17,080 nt of DNA from Phycisphaeraceae bacterium (GTDB taxonomy: Bacteria; Planctomycetota; Phycisphaerae; Phycisphaerales; UBA1924): positions 1 through 17,080 of the forward strand of contig WUAK01000019.1 in assembly GCA_009827205.1 (NCBI GenBank). The letters run 5' to 3'. The translations under genes and the position numbers were made by a program. Below are positions 8,048 through 15,902 of this stretch, piece by piece. Below the pieces are notes generated by a model, which searched no databases, had not been told where the DNA came from, and saw only the letters and a program-made list of their open reading frames with translations. Numbering within the stretch: the stretch's first letter is position 1; each line of letters starts with the position of its first letter.

Positions 8048-8597
8048 ACGAAAGCTCCTTGCGAAGCCATGCCCTTGCTATACGCCAGTCCTTCTTGATT
8101 TCTTCAACCGGACGTTGCTGCACATCTGATATCTGCACAAATGTTAGTTCAAGGAAATATCGCATCTCAACGACTTCCACTGCCTTCGGATCAAGGCTTC
8201 GCATTCGATCGAGAGCGATCGACAGGGCCTCAAAGTCGTCTTTGTGCTCGTCACGAGCGTATACGTGCTCAAGACTCACGCGTGCCCCAGAAGGACTGCG
8301 TTTGAGAGCCCTCTTTGACCGCGCATAGTCGATCAGGATCTGCTTCATGGCCATGGTTGCCACCCGTAGGACATGCGCCCGATCCGCAAATGTTAAGTCC
8401 TCAATATTGAGAATCCGGATCGCAGCCTCATTGACAAGCGCTGTCGTCTGAAGAGTGTGGTCGTTCGATTGCCCCCTCATCTGACCGCGAGCAATCCTGT
8501 GCAACTCAGTCAACACCTCGGGCAAAACATCGTGGGGTTCCCTGGCTATGCCGGAGAGTAGTTGGACGGCCGTCGCTGTTGGGTCCCCTTGAGACAT
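8037..8597 (-). CDS. ECF sigma factor, TIGR02999/Sigma70_ECF-like (operon 2)
   Basis: I start this at ATG 8597 (186 aa) because GAGGA lies seven bases upstream; the frame extends to 8714, but that part resembles leader DNA. The pattern is that of the ECF family common in Planctomycetes and Acidobacteria: LHRIARGQMRGQSNDHTLQ, then TTALVNEAAIRIL (51-63), ADRAHVLRVATMAMKQILID and YARSKRALKR (71-100) in region 2, and a region-4 helix-turn-helix at about 133-183 (VEVVEMRYFLELTFVQISDV, then WRIARAWLRKEL). Members of this family typically sit beside a Ser/Thr kinase and have no classical anti-sigma factor. The stop lies inside the kinase gene (11-base overlap), so coupling is likely. It heads a four-gene operon running to 4472. 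Confidence 0.85.
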   Translation of the reverse strand: MSQGDPTATAVQLLSGIAREPHDVLPEVLTELHRIARGQMRGQSNDHTLQTTALVNEAAIRILNIEDLTFADRAHVLRVATMAMKQILIDYARSKRALKRSPSGARVSLEHVYARDEHKDDFEALSIALDRMRSLDPKAVEVVEMRYFLELTFVQISDVQQRPVEEIKKDWRIARAWLRKELSYES

Positions 8598-8845
8598 TCG
8601 GCTTTCCTCGAGACCGCACTGATACATCCTGGCGGGTAATGGACCGAGATCTGCAGTCGACTGATTCACACGGAGAGTAACGGCGATAAGTAACGCGCAG
8701 AAAGAAGTTGACATTATTTTTGAAGGATTATGCGCCCGCCTCGCTGGTTCTCGTTTCTTTATGTGAACCGGATGCTAGATGCCGTAGCCCAGACTGATGG
8801 GAGGGCTAGCAGCAGCACAATACGTCGCATACACAGGAGAATGCC
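8598..8845. promoter_or_regulatory. Divergent intergenic region with two outward promoters expected
   Basis: These 248 bases separate the leftward sigma-kinase operon from the rightward lipoprotein gene, so promoters for both should lie here. A TTGACA is present at 8708-8713 on the plus strand but has no good -10 at 16-18 bases. No firm promoter or operator can be placed by eye; ECF-type promoters would not be recognisable without a model. Confidence 0.35.
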
Positions 8846-9331
8846 ATGAAAGCACCCACAACACTCATCACCACTGGATTGATCACTCTGCTTCTTTCAG
8901 GCTGTGCAGGATACAAGATTCGCGCAGTAGACCCTGCGAACATCCACGAACCTGGCAAAGAAGGTTACGTTTTCCACGCGCCGGCTCCATTTCTTGAAGA
9001 GCGAAAGATCACAGCGAAGGTCGATGATGTGGAAACAGTTACATACGAGTACAAGATCGTGTATCTGCCGGATATGGAAAGACCCTACCGTTTCACCCAA
9101 TACGAATTCCTAGCCAAGTCTGAACTGAAGATCGCTTTCGAAGAGGGATGGAAGTGGACAGGTGCCGAGTCCAAGACTGACTCAACCGCAGTTCCTTCAG
9201 CTCTGGTGGAGCTTGCTAAGTCGGCGGCTGATGCGGCTCTGCGTACCCCTGCTGACTCATCTGGTTCGGTTTACACCTTATACCGGTTGACCTGGGACTA
9301 CGCTACACAGAGCTACACAATTGGCAATTGA
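8846..9331 (+). CDS. Small predicted outer-surface lipoprotein, 161 aa
   Basis: ATG 8846 is preceded by AGGAGA five bases upstream. The N-terminus is a lipoprotein signal: a short start, a hydrophobic stretch LITTGLITLLL, then the lipobox L-S-G-C with the lipidated cysteine at residue 20. The mature part of about 140 residues has an early beta-rich segment (KITAKVDDVETVTYEYKIVY) and a C-terminal YTLYRLTWDYATQSYTIGN. I do not recognise a family. It lies 197 bases before the metalloprotease gene on the same strand. It may share regulation with that protease or with the divergent sigma operon, though nothing in the sequence proves this. Confidence 0.75.
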   Translation: MKAPTTLITTGLITLLLSGCAGYKIRAVDPANIHEPGKEGYVFHAPAPFLEERKITAKVDDVETVTYEYKIVYLPDMERPYRFTQYEFLAKSELKIAFEEGWKWTGAESKTDSTAVPSALVELAKSAADAALRTPADSSGSVYTLYRLTWDYATQSYTIGN

Positions 9332-9434
9332 ATAGATTGCATTCAGTTTATACCACCTATGTCTGTGATTTCGTTGTGTATGTGTTGTTGCAGTGATGCT
9401 TATCTGCATGCATGAACATGCGCAGTGAAATATT

Positions 9435-9460
9435 GCGAGCCTCTTCCAATGGAAGCTCGC
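9435..9460 (+). other. Hairpin between lipoprotein and protease genes
   Basis: GCGAGC at 9435-9440 pairs with GCTCGC at 9455-9460, and TTCC with GGAA inside it around an AAT loop, leaving a three-base bulge. No T-run follows on the plus strand, so it is either a Rho-assisted end of the lipoprotein transcript or a structure in the protease leader. Confidence 0.4.
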
Positions 9461-9528
9461 GGTCCCATGAAATATCAAACACCATGATTTTGGACACATA
9501 TACCTGTGTACATTGTAGGAGCTGAGCA

Positions 9529-10662
9529 ATGTTCTTGTTCGTAAGTGTACTTCTCTGCGCCGATATTGCACTCCAACCAGAGCAAGGTGAAGATGAAATC
9601 GTAATTGATCGTGGGTGTGCAATCCACGCTCCGCCCGCTGAAGTTCGTGAGGCGGTAGCCAACGAACTTGCTGCGGTTAGAGCAGCAAACCGGATGTTTC
9701 TTGAGGACGGTCTCGTTGTCGAGATTCCAGTATGGATTCATGTGATCACCGCAAACGGTGTTGGTAGCCCGTCGAACGAACAACTCGATGAACAGATCGA
9801 AGTCCTCAACAATGCCTTTAGTCTGGTTGGATTTCAGTTCTTCGTACTGGGTCGTCAGGATATCGACGAGCCATCATGGCACACTATGGGATACAAATCT
9901 CCCGAAGAAAAAGCGGCAAAGAGTGCGTTATGGGTTGATGGAGCTCTGAACTTATACCTCTGCTCGCCACCCAACAATCTCCTAGGCTGGGCGACATGGC
10001 CCTGGGACAAGCAGGACAACCCGAAGATGGACGGTGTCGTGGTGCACTACCAATCTCTGCCAAACGGAGACATGTCGAACTACAACCTTGGCATGACAAC
10101 GGTGCACGAAGTCGGGCACTTTCTTGGTTTGTATCACACATTCCAGGGTGGCTGTGCCGTACCGGGCGATGAGGTCGAAGATACGCCATATCAAGCGAGT
10201 CCATCGAATGGCTGCCCTATGTCTCGTGATTCCTGCCTCTCGTCCGGCCTCGACCCAGTCGACAATTTCATGGACTACTCGTACGACCTTTGCATGAATA
10301 CGTTTACTCCGGGACAGGCCGAGCGGATGCACACCATGGTTGCCACATACCGCTCCTCACTCATCACGCCCTCGCAACTCAGGCTGCTGGATCTCAGTGG
10401 CGCTCTCACGCATATGCGCCCCCAAGATGACGCGAAGGCCGAATTAATGAGACCACTGCTGTCTCTCAAAGAGGCTATGGAGATTGTAACTCACTCAGAC
10501 GCGTATCTGAGGCTAGATTGGGGTGATCCAGTCAGCGCAACTCTTCAGGATGGATTTGTCTTGATGAACTTCCACACACCTCTTGAGGAACAAGAGCAGC
10601 TCGGGCTACGAACTCTGATTGTCAATCCCGAAGGAAGCGTGGAACTCTTGCCGAGAAGGTGA
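9529..10662 (+). CDS. Secreted M43-type (pappalysin/cytophagalysin-like) zinc metalloprotease
   Basis: ATG 9529 has AGGAG seven bases upstream. The first 14 or so residues (MFLFVSVLLCADIA) form a short export signal. The propeptide/early region to about residue 70 leads into IPVWIHVI and a beta-alpha catalytic core. The zinc site is HEVGHFLGLYH (193-203): H193, H197 and H203 with catalytic E194. The metzincin Met-turn is NFMDYS at 246-251, followed by FTPGQAERM as in M43 peptidases. Cysteines around 208-255 probably form the disulfides seen in this family. The C-terminal 95 residues (from about 282) are not recognised. The role is extracellular protein breakdown; the substrate is unknown. It is monocistronic or loosely linked to the lipoprotein upstream, and convergent with the ABC operon. 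Confidence 0.88.
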   Translation: MFLFVSVLLCADIALQPEQGEDEIVIDRGCAIHAPPAEVREAVANELAAVRAANRMFLEDGLVVEIPVWIHVITANGVGSPSNEQLDEQIEVLNNAFSLVGFQFFVLGRQDIDEPSWHTMGYKSPEEKAAKSALWVDGALNLYLCSPPNNLLGWATWPWDKQDNPKMDGVVVHYQSLPNGDMSNYNLGMTTVHEVGHFLGLYHTFQGGCAVPGDEVEDTPYQASPSNGCPMSRDSCLSSGLDPVDNFMDYSYDLCMNTFTPGQAERMHTMVATYRSSLITPSQLRLLDLSGALTHMRPQDDAKAELMRPLLSLKEAMEIVTHSDAYLRLDWGDPVSATLQDGFVLMNFHTPLEEQEQLGLRTLIVNPEGSVELLPRR

Positions 10663-10706
10663 CATATATGTGGGCGATTGGCGATCGAGCGAAGGGTGTA
10701 GTACTA

Positions 10707-10728
10707 AGAACGGCAGGCACTGCGTTCT
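10707..10728 (+). terminator. Possible terminator hairpin after the metalloprotease gene
   Basis: AGAACG-(G)-CAG at 10707-10716 can pair with CTGCGTTCT at 10720-10728 around a three-base loop, giving nine pairs with one bulged G. It lies 45 bases after the protease stop in a convergent gap. No T-tract follows, so intrinsic termination is uncertain. Confidence 0.4.
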
Positions 10729-10845
10729 AACAGTTGCCTACTCATTTCAGTCAGGTGTCGCCACCTCAGACAGGAGTAGCGGACGAGCTGAGGGGGCGGT
10801 TAGGAGAAACGCACTCGCGTGCTTATTGACTCACCTGAAATCACC

Positions 10846-11874
10846 TCACTCCCAGCGGAAGATCTTCAGCGCCACTACAAACGAGGCAACGCACCACGCG
10901 GCCATCACCGTGAGTTCCTTGCCGAGCGACAGCACCGAGTCGCCATCGAGCATGACATTCCGTAGCGCATCATTGAGGGCTGTCAACGGCAGCAACTGCA
11001 AAATCGGGTGCAGCGCGTCCGGGAAACGCTCGTACGAGAAGAACACTCCAGAAGCAAGCCACATAGGCATCATCACTAGGTTCATCAGCCCGCTGGCGCC
11101 CTCGATCGTCCTTGCGCGTGACGCGACCAAGATGCCAAAGCCTGCGAACACGAGCGCCCCAAGCAGGCAAACAACTCCAAATGAGACAGCATCGCTCCGA
11201 AATGGCACTCCCAGCACCCAGGCAGCGAACATAACAAGCAGCACGACTTCGAGTATGAGAAAAACCAGACGCGAGAGCATGAACGAGAGAAAGAACGATG
11301 TACGGCGCATCGGCGTGACAAGCATCCGTTTCAGGAATTTGCGCCGCCGTACATCAGCGATCGCAAAGCCGATACCCCAGATCCCGGTACCCATCAGGTT
11401 CATGCCCAAGAGACCCGGGAATAAGAAATCGACATATCGCGACCCCTTCTCCGTAAGCTCTTCCGTGGCGACGATCGGTTCGTCGAGATCATCTGAAAGT
11501 GCACGCTCGATGCGCAGCCTCGCCGTGACAGCCTCGGCGCGCACGGGGTCGAATGTCAGCTTTGGTAGAGCGCCGAATTCACCCTCTTCGACCACACCGT
11601 CGATCGCACCTCGGCGAAGTTTGGCATGGGCATCTTCGAATGTCTCAAACGACTCAACATCGATCGCCTCGCTCGCGCCGAGCGTTGCGGTAAGCGCCTC
11701 ACTTGCGACCACGCCGATCGTGCTCGGCTCCGGTTTGCCCGACCGGAACGCGAAGCCAAGAACAGCCGCCATAACCATCGGAAACATGAATACCCAGAAA
11801 ACAGCCTCCGGTTCTCGAAGAAAGCTCAGCACGCGCACGCGCGTCAACTCGCGGATCTCGTCGAGCCTAGCCAT
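10846..11874 (-). CDS. ABC-2 type transporter permease
   Basis: This 342-residue integral membrane protein has the ABC-2/YhhJ-like layout. One N-terminal span (about 25-43, after the REPEAVFWVFMFP motif typical of the family) leads to a large extracytoplasmic loop (about 45-148). Five more spans follow at about 150-173, 203-222, 230-251, 262-280 and 320-338. RRRKFLKRMLVTP (176-188) is the cytoplasmic segment that usually contacts the ATPase. It forms the membrane half of an exporter with the ATPase encoded just upstream (8-base overlap at 11867-11874). The substrate could be a lipid, drug or peptide and cannot be told from sequence. A long antisense frame (10619-11881, plus) is an artefact of the high-GC coding sequence. 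Confidence 0.88.
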   Translation of the reverse strand: MARLDEIRELTRVRVLSFLREPEAVFWVFMFPMVMAAVLGFAFRSGKPEPSTIGVVASEALTATLGASEAIDVESFETFEDAHAKLRRGAIDGVVEEGEFGALPKLTFDPVRAEAVTARLRIERALSDDLDEPIVATEELTEKGSRYVDFLFPGLLGMNLMGTGIWGIGFAIADVRRRKFLKRMLVTPMRRTSFFLSFMLSRLVFLILEVVLLVMFAAWVLGVPFRSDAVSFGVVCLLGALVFAGFGILVASRARTIEGASGLMNLVMMPMWLASGVFFSYERFPDALHPILQLLPLTALNDALRNVMLDGDSVLSLGKELTVMAAWCVASFVVALKIFRWE

Positions 11875-12832
11875 CTCGTAGATGTCTCCCCGTTAGCGCT
11901 ACAAACACATCCTCAAGTGTTGGACGGTGTGTGCGCAGATCCTCAAGCCTGAGTCTCCGAGACTCGACAACCCTGAATAGCGAAGCGATAACCGCCTGTG
12001 TGCGTTCCACAGACAGGACTATGTCCGCCCCCTCATAGCGAACGGCTGAAACGCCCTCCATTGCCAGCAACTCGTCTTCGGCGAGCACTCGGACGTCCTC
12101 GTCGATGAGTGAGAACCGCACGAGACTCTCGGCGCCGAGCGAGGCAATGATCTCCGCTGGCGAGCCGCGAGTGATCACCCTGCCCTTGTCAACGATGACG
12201 ACGAGGTCGGCTAGTCTTTCGGCTTCCTCCATATAGTGCGTCGTCATCAGAACTGTGCCGCCATTTGCTTTGAACCGCTCGACAACCTCCCATACTCGGC
12301 GGCGCGCCTGCGGATCCAGTCCCGTCGTTGGCTCGTCGAGGAACAGGATCTCCGGTCCGTGCAGCAGCGCACAGCCAATTGAGAGCCGCTGTTTCTGCCC
12401 GCCCGAGAGCGTTTTGACAAACGCTTCTCGCTTATCTTCTAGTCCAATGGTGTTGATGATCTCGCTGAGATCCGCGTCAGCGGCGTAGAAACTATCAAAC
12501 AGGCGAAGGATTTCGTAGACTTTGAGCTTGTCTTGAAACTCGGTCTCTTGAAGCTGAACACCAATGCGCTCGCGAATAGCACGAGCATCGTGTTGCCACG
12601 TTCTGCCGAGAATGACAATCTCGCCTGCATCGGGCTGCTTGATCCCTTCGAGCATCTCGATGGTCGTGGTTTTTCCGGCGCCATTGGGTCCCAATACGGC
12701 GACGCATGTCCCCTGTTCGACCTCAAGATCGATCCCGTCAACGGCCGTGAGATCCCCAAATCGTTTAACGATTCCGCGCGCCACAACTGTGGAATCCGCG
12801 GGACTGTCGATCTGATCTCTATGCGAGTCCAT
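11867..12832 (-). CDS. ABC transporter ATP-binding protein (ABC-2/drug-export type)
   Basis: The 321-residue product has all ABC ATPase motifs in order: Walker A GPNGAGKT (48-55), Q-loop within GVQLQE (91-96), signature LSGGQ (142-146), Walker B ILFLDE (162-167), D-loop GLDP and switch histidine H199. The C-terminal 90 residues (from about 225) form the extension typical of DrrA/CcmA-like exporter ATPases, ending in PTLEDVFVALTGRHLRDG. It powers export through the permease encoded by the overlapping next gene. ATG 12832 has no clear Shine-Dalgarno sequence. The operon is visibly more GC-rich (36 of 60 in a sampled line) than the kinase genes (30 of 60 in a sampled line), so it may be older core sequence while neighbours are accessory. 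Confidence 0.92.
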   Translation of the reverse strand: MDSHRDQIDSPADSTVVARGIVKRFGDLTAVDGIDLEVEQGTCVAVLGPNGAGKTTTIEMLEGIKQPDAGEIVILGRTWQHDARAIRERIGVQLQETEFQDKLKVYEILRLFDSFYAADADLSEIINTIGLEDKREAFVKTLSGGQKQRLSIGCALLHGPEILFLDEPTTGLDPQARRRVWEVVERFKANGGTVLMTTHYMEEAERLADLVVIVDKGRVITRGSPAEIIASLGAESLVRFSLIDEDVRVLAEDELLAMEGVSAVRYEGADIVLSVERTQAVIASLFRVVESRRLRLEDLRTHRPTLEDVFVALTGRHLRDG

Positions 12833-12893
12833 TCTGAGCGGATGTTACCACGGACGACGAGTCCTCGCGTAAGCAGCTGACCAAGGCCGCATT

Positions 12894-13265
12894 AGCGGAC
12901 ACCTGTTAACTGCAGTATTTCAAACTATTTAGAGGACCACTCCCCTCTGAAAGCCGGACACATCGGACATTATCTGGGGCGCACAAATTCCTGGTCCACC
13001 CAAGTGCCAGCAGAATTAGAAGACACCAAAACCGAGTTCTATGAGGCACTATTGCTATGCAATGTAGATGACCGACGAAGGGCGGCGCGAGAGACTTACT
13101 GACATATATGCGATCACCCACAGCTTTCATTTTTGGTATGAGCCGATGGTGTCCCGTTTAATTGCCAGAGACGGCGACTATCCAGGGAACTCCGGCCAAG
13201 GCAAAACAGCTAGAGACTATCCTCGGGACCCAGATCAGGCCGATTCTGGTCGAGTGTGCCTCGAA
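12894..13265 (+). repeat. Dispersed degenerate repeat, copy 2 (most complete)
   Basis: The copy starts at AGCGGACA (12894) with no similarity among copies upstream of that point. The head core GAAAGCCGGACACATCGGAC begins at 12949, 55 bases in, as in copy 4 (16951 to 17006). The 32-base segment GCAGAATTAGAAGAC...TTCTA is at 13010-13041. The second block, recognised by GTATGAGCCGATGGTGTCCC (13136-13155), begins at 13112 and becomes hard to align after about 13265. It occupies the gap between the ABC operon and the histidine kinase gene. Confidence 0.65.
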
Positions 13266-13551
13266 TCAGTTGTGGGGTTTTCCGCTACAGAGATCTGTCC
13301 GCGCTGATGCGCACCACAGTGTTAGCTTTCGCCAGCCGAATACAAGAAGCCAAGTACTGCCGTCTACGGAATGTCGGGCAGGTCAGCCGTTTGATTGGAC
13401 TTATCACGTTCGGGTATCTGAAACCGATTCACTCCGTTGTGGTGAACCGTCTTATATCGCAATGATCGTTCGACATAGGACCGTGCAATCATAACAGTGG
13501 TTCTTCAATTGGATGTGCGATCGCGATGAGTACGCGCATTACAGGTGGTGT
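13266..13551. other. Gap downstream of the histidine kinase gene
   Basis: I see no supported gene here. A plus-strand frame (13162-13494) starts inside the repeat without a ribosome site and has no recognisable content. The palindrome GCGATCGC occurs near 13517-13524, but no terminator-like T-run follows the kinase gene on the minus strand. Confidence 0.35.
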
Positions 13552-15189
13552 TTACCCTGCCTCACGCACGTCATCGACAGCAATCCAGCTAGTACATTTG
13601 TCAAGCAATGCCATGCGCGTAAATGGCTTTGTAAGATAGTCGTTACAACCAGACGAGATACAACGTTCCCTATCACCAACCATCGCATATGCCGTCAACG
13701 CAATGATCGGACGAGAAAATCCTGATTCCCGTATCATGCTGGTCGCGCGGTACCCATCTATATTGGGCATCTGCATATCCATCAGAACAAGGTCAACTGG
13801 AGCATCCAGATTACTATTTACTATCGCGTTTACAACCTCATGCCCGTCATGCACAACGACAACTTCAGCACCAGCATGAACGAGGTGCGCGCGTATAAGC
13901 ACTTGATTGTCTACACCGTCTTCTGCAACAAGGACACGCTTCCCTGCCAGCAATCCTGCACCACTTGTCGCGATATCAGAGGACATTCCTGTTGGGCGCC
14001 TTGAGTCTTGTCCAGGCCGGCATGAGTTGATACCAACCGGCCCTACCGCTGGGAGTGTAACTGCAACCGTAGTGCCCTCACCATCCGTTGACTTTACAGA
14101 CAGAACTCCACCCATCAGCTTTACGAGTTGATTCGTGATACTCAGCCCCAATCCGGTACCACCGTAGCGACGCGTCGTACCCTCATTGGCTTGGACAAAT
14201 GGTTTGTAGTTAGAAATATTTAGTAGCTGTTCCTCAGTCATGCCTATCCCGGTGTCCGAGATCTGATACTCCACACGGTCGTGAGCGGAGCTGTACGAAA
14301 CAGATATGCTGACATGACCTTTTTCACAGAATTTGTTTGCATTACTTAATAGATTCAGCAAGACCTGCCGGAGCCGGAACTCATCCACTTCTATCGTGGC
14401 AGGCACGGTGTTCATGACCTCAAGTCTCAGGCTGTTCTGCTGCCCGCAAAGTGCGGGTTCGATCATGAGCGCAAGCGAGTTCATAATCGCTACCGGATCG
14501 GTCTCTGTCGGATGTAGACTTACAGCTTCCGCGTCGATCTTGGTCATTAGCAAGACATCATCAACAAGATTAAGTAGATGCGAGCCACACCGCCACATTG
14601 TTTCGTAAGCCGAAGTCGTGTCAACATCCCCAGCCAGTAACAGCTCTATGTTTCCCAGCATGGCAGTTAACGGCGTCCGGACTTCGTGACTCATATTTGC
14701 AAAGAAGGCAGTTTTCATTTTTACCGCCCTCTCTAGTTCTAATTTTGCGCTCTCTAAATCTAAGATCATTGTCTTTCGATTGGTGATGTCACGTGTAAAC
14801 GCGGCAACTTGAGTAGGAGGGACCCCGGCCTCAGCCGAGGGAATCCCAATTGCTTCCTGATGCATCCACCGGCGAACACCAGACAACCCCTCAATCTCAA
14901 ATTCTAGTGACACTGCACTGCCAGACAGAGCCTTCTGTATCCCTTCCTCGAATGCCGCACGGTACTGAGGGAGCAAAAGCTCGCGAACATCCAAACCACT
15001 CACATCATCTATCGAAGAGGCGCCGATGAGTGCAAGACCGGTCTGATTCATGTCTACGAGGCGGTACTCACTATCAACTATCTTAAAACACTCATTGACT
15101 GTTGACAGCATCGTTTCGAGACGCTCGACCTGGTAGCGCAACTTTGCATTCTCACGCTCTATTTGGTCCAGACGCACCGAGTCTTCCAT
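13552..15189 (-). CDS. Soluble PAS-containing hybrid sensor histidine kinase
   Basis: ATG 15189 is preferred over GTG 15201 because AGGTGAG lies eight bases before it; the product is 545 aa. Order: short coiled coil (about 6-30), PAS domain (about 31-135, ending QVAAFTRDITNRK), HisKA with FFANMSHEVRTPLT and phosphoacceptor H168, and an HATPase domain with the N-box around N279-N285 (LLNLLSNANKF), DTGIGM at 312-317 and GGTGLGLSI at 343-351. A linker (381-416) leads to a receiver domain (417-537) with acidic E423/D424, phosphoacceptor D471 in LMDMQMP, T499 and K521. No membrane span or signal peptide is present, so it senses a cytoplasmic signal through PAS. No HPt or response-regulator gene is adjacent. 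A weak promoter candidate on the minus strand is GTGACA (15248-15243) and CATAAT (15223-15218), spacer 19. Confidence 0.92.
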   Translation of the reverse strand: MEDSVRLDQIERENAKLRYQVERLETMLSTVNECFKIVDSEYRLVDMNQTGLALIGASSIDDVSGLDVRELLLPQYRAAFEEGIQKALSGSAVSLEFEIEGLSGVRRWMHQEAIGIPSAEAGVPPTQVAAFTRDITNRKTMILDLESAKLELERAVKMKTAFFANMSHEVRTPLTAMLGNIELLLAGDVDTTSAYETMWRCGSHLLNLVDDVLLMTKIDAEAVSLHPTETDPVAIMNSLALMIEPALCGQQNSLRLEVMNTVPATIEVDEFRLRQVLLNLLSNANKFCEKGHVSISVSYSSAHDRVEYQISDTGIGMTEEQLLNISNYKPFVQANEGTTRRYGGTGLGLSITNQLVKLMGGVLSVKSTDGEGTTVAVTLPAVGPVGINSCRPGQDSRRPTGMSSDIATSGAGLLAGKRVLVAEDGVDNQVLIRAHLVHAGAEVVVVHDGHEVVNAIVNSNLDAPVDLVLMDMQMPNIDGYRATSMIRESGFSRPIIALTAYAMVGDRERCISSGCNDYLTKPFTRMALLDKCTSWIAVDDVREAG

Positions 15190-15659
15190 CGTTGGACTCA
15201 CCTAGCTAGTGGTTGCAATTATGAGATGAATGTCAGAACAACTGTCACATCCGTTTGATCGGCGACATCGATATTGACATTAATTTGAATTACAACTGCC
15301 CAGATCAATGACGGTACGGGGTCGAACTTGCCGTATATCAGCCGAGTTTTTCCATATATGCAACGTCAGAGCCGGAAGGCCAGTAGGCCAAATAACACAA
15401 CCCCCTATACAGGGATTGGACCTCCTACTACTCGATCAAAATACTGAGCCCACTCCAGATTTGTGGATCAACCATACAATCTAACTTTCATACATAGATC
15501 TCGAATCTAAAGGGATATCGCGATCACAAGGAACTCGTGTATTGATATGTGAAACAACACCACTGGAGCACGATCAATCACAACCAGATCAATTTTATTC
15601 ATATAGTTTAAGTAATTGGTAGCAATAGCGAACAGCCAGACAACCACACTATTGATCGA
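15190..15659. other. AT-rich gene-free upstream region of the histidine kinase
   Basis: This stretch holds the presumed kinase promoter near 15218-15248 and otherwise no convincing gene. Small hairpins exist (CCCT-ATAC-AGGG near 15404-15415; GGCC-AGTA-GGCC near 15378-15389) but none looks like a terminator. A minus-strand frame 15507-15818 reads through the repeat and is judged spurious. Confidence 0.4.
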
Positions 15660-15875
15660 CGAGGAAACCGCCAGATTGCGGCGTGTGAAACTGTTCGACA
15701 TATCCGGGATCGCCCATCGCTTTCTGATTTCGTATGAGCCCATGGTGTCCCGTGATGCTGGCCAGAATTGGCGAGTATCGCGGGGATCTCGGCCATACCC
15801 GCGGCAATCGGAGACCATCGCTGGGGCCCAGAATCAGCCAGTTTCGGGCGATTAGGGCTGAGTGTCTCTCGGGGC
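15660..15875 (+). repeat. Dispersed degenerate repeat, copy 3 (second block only)
   Basis: The block 15708-15875 matches 4200-4365 of copy 1 (94 of 105 positions over 15771-15875), including GGGGATCTCGG and GCGGCAATCGGAGA. Similarity continues weakly upstream to about 15660 (CGCCAGATTGCGGC). No head block with CGGACA motifs is present before it. It ends 28 bases from the 3' end of the recombinase pseudogene, so the repeat may be the downstream flank of that element. Confidence 0.7.
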
Positions 15876-15902
15876 AGTTTGAGGGTTGTCCCGGCGCGGA
15901 AA

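Noticed and set aside
8708..8736. TTGACA as a -35 for the lipoprotein gene
   Set aside because: No acceptable -10 at 16-18 bases; GATTAT is only 12 bases away.
10619..11881. 420-codon plus-strand open frame antisense to the ABC permease
   Set aside because: It is Ser/Arg/Thr-rich with no domain, fully opposite a clear permease, and its length follows from the high third-position GC of that gene.
13162..13494. Plus-strand 110-codon frame downstream of the histidine kinase
   Set aside because: Begins inside a repeat, has no ribosome site and no recognisable domain.
13517..13524. GCGATCGC palindrome as an HIP1-like repeat
   Set aside because: I found it only once; GATC-rich sequence is common throughout the window.
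15507..15818. Minus-strand frame overlapping repeat copy 3
   Set aside because: It starts in AT-rich spacer and reads through the repeat; copy 1 gives a related but shifted frame, so coding is not supported.
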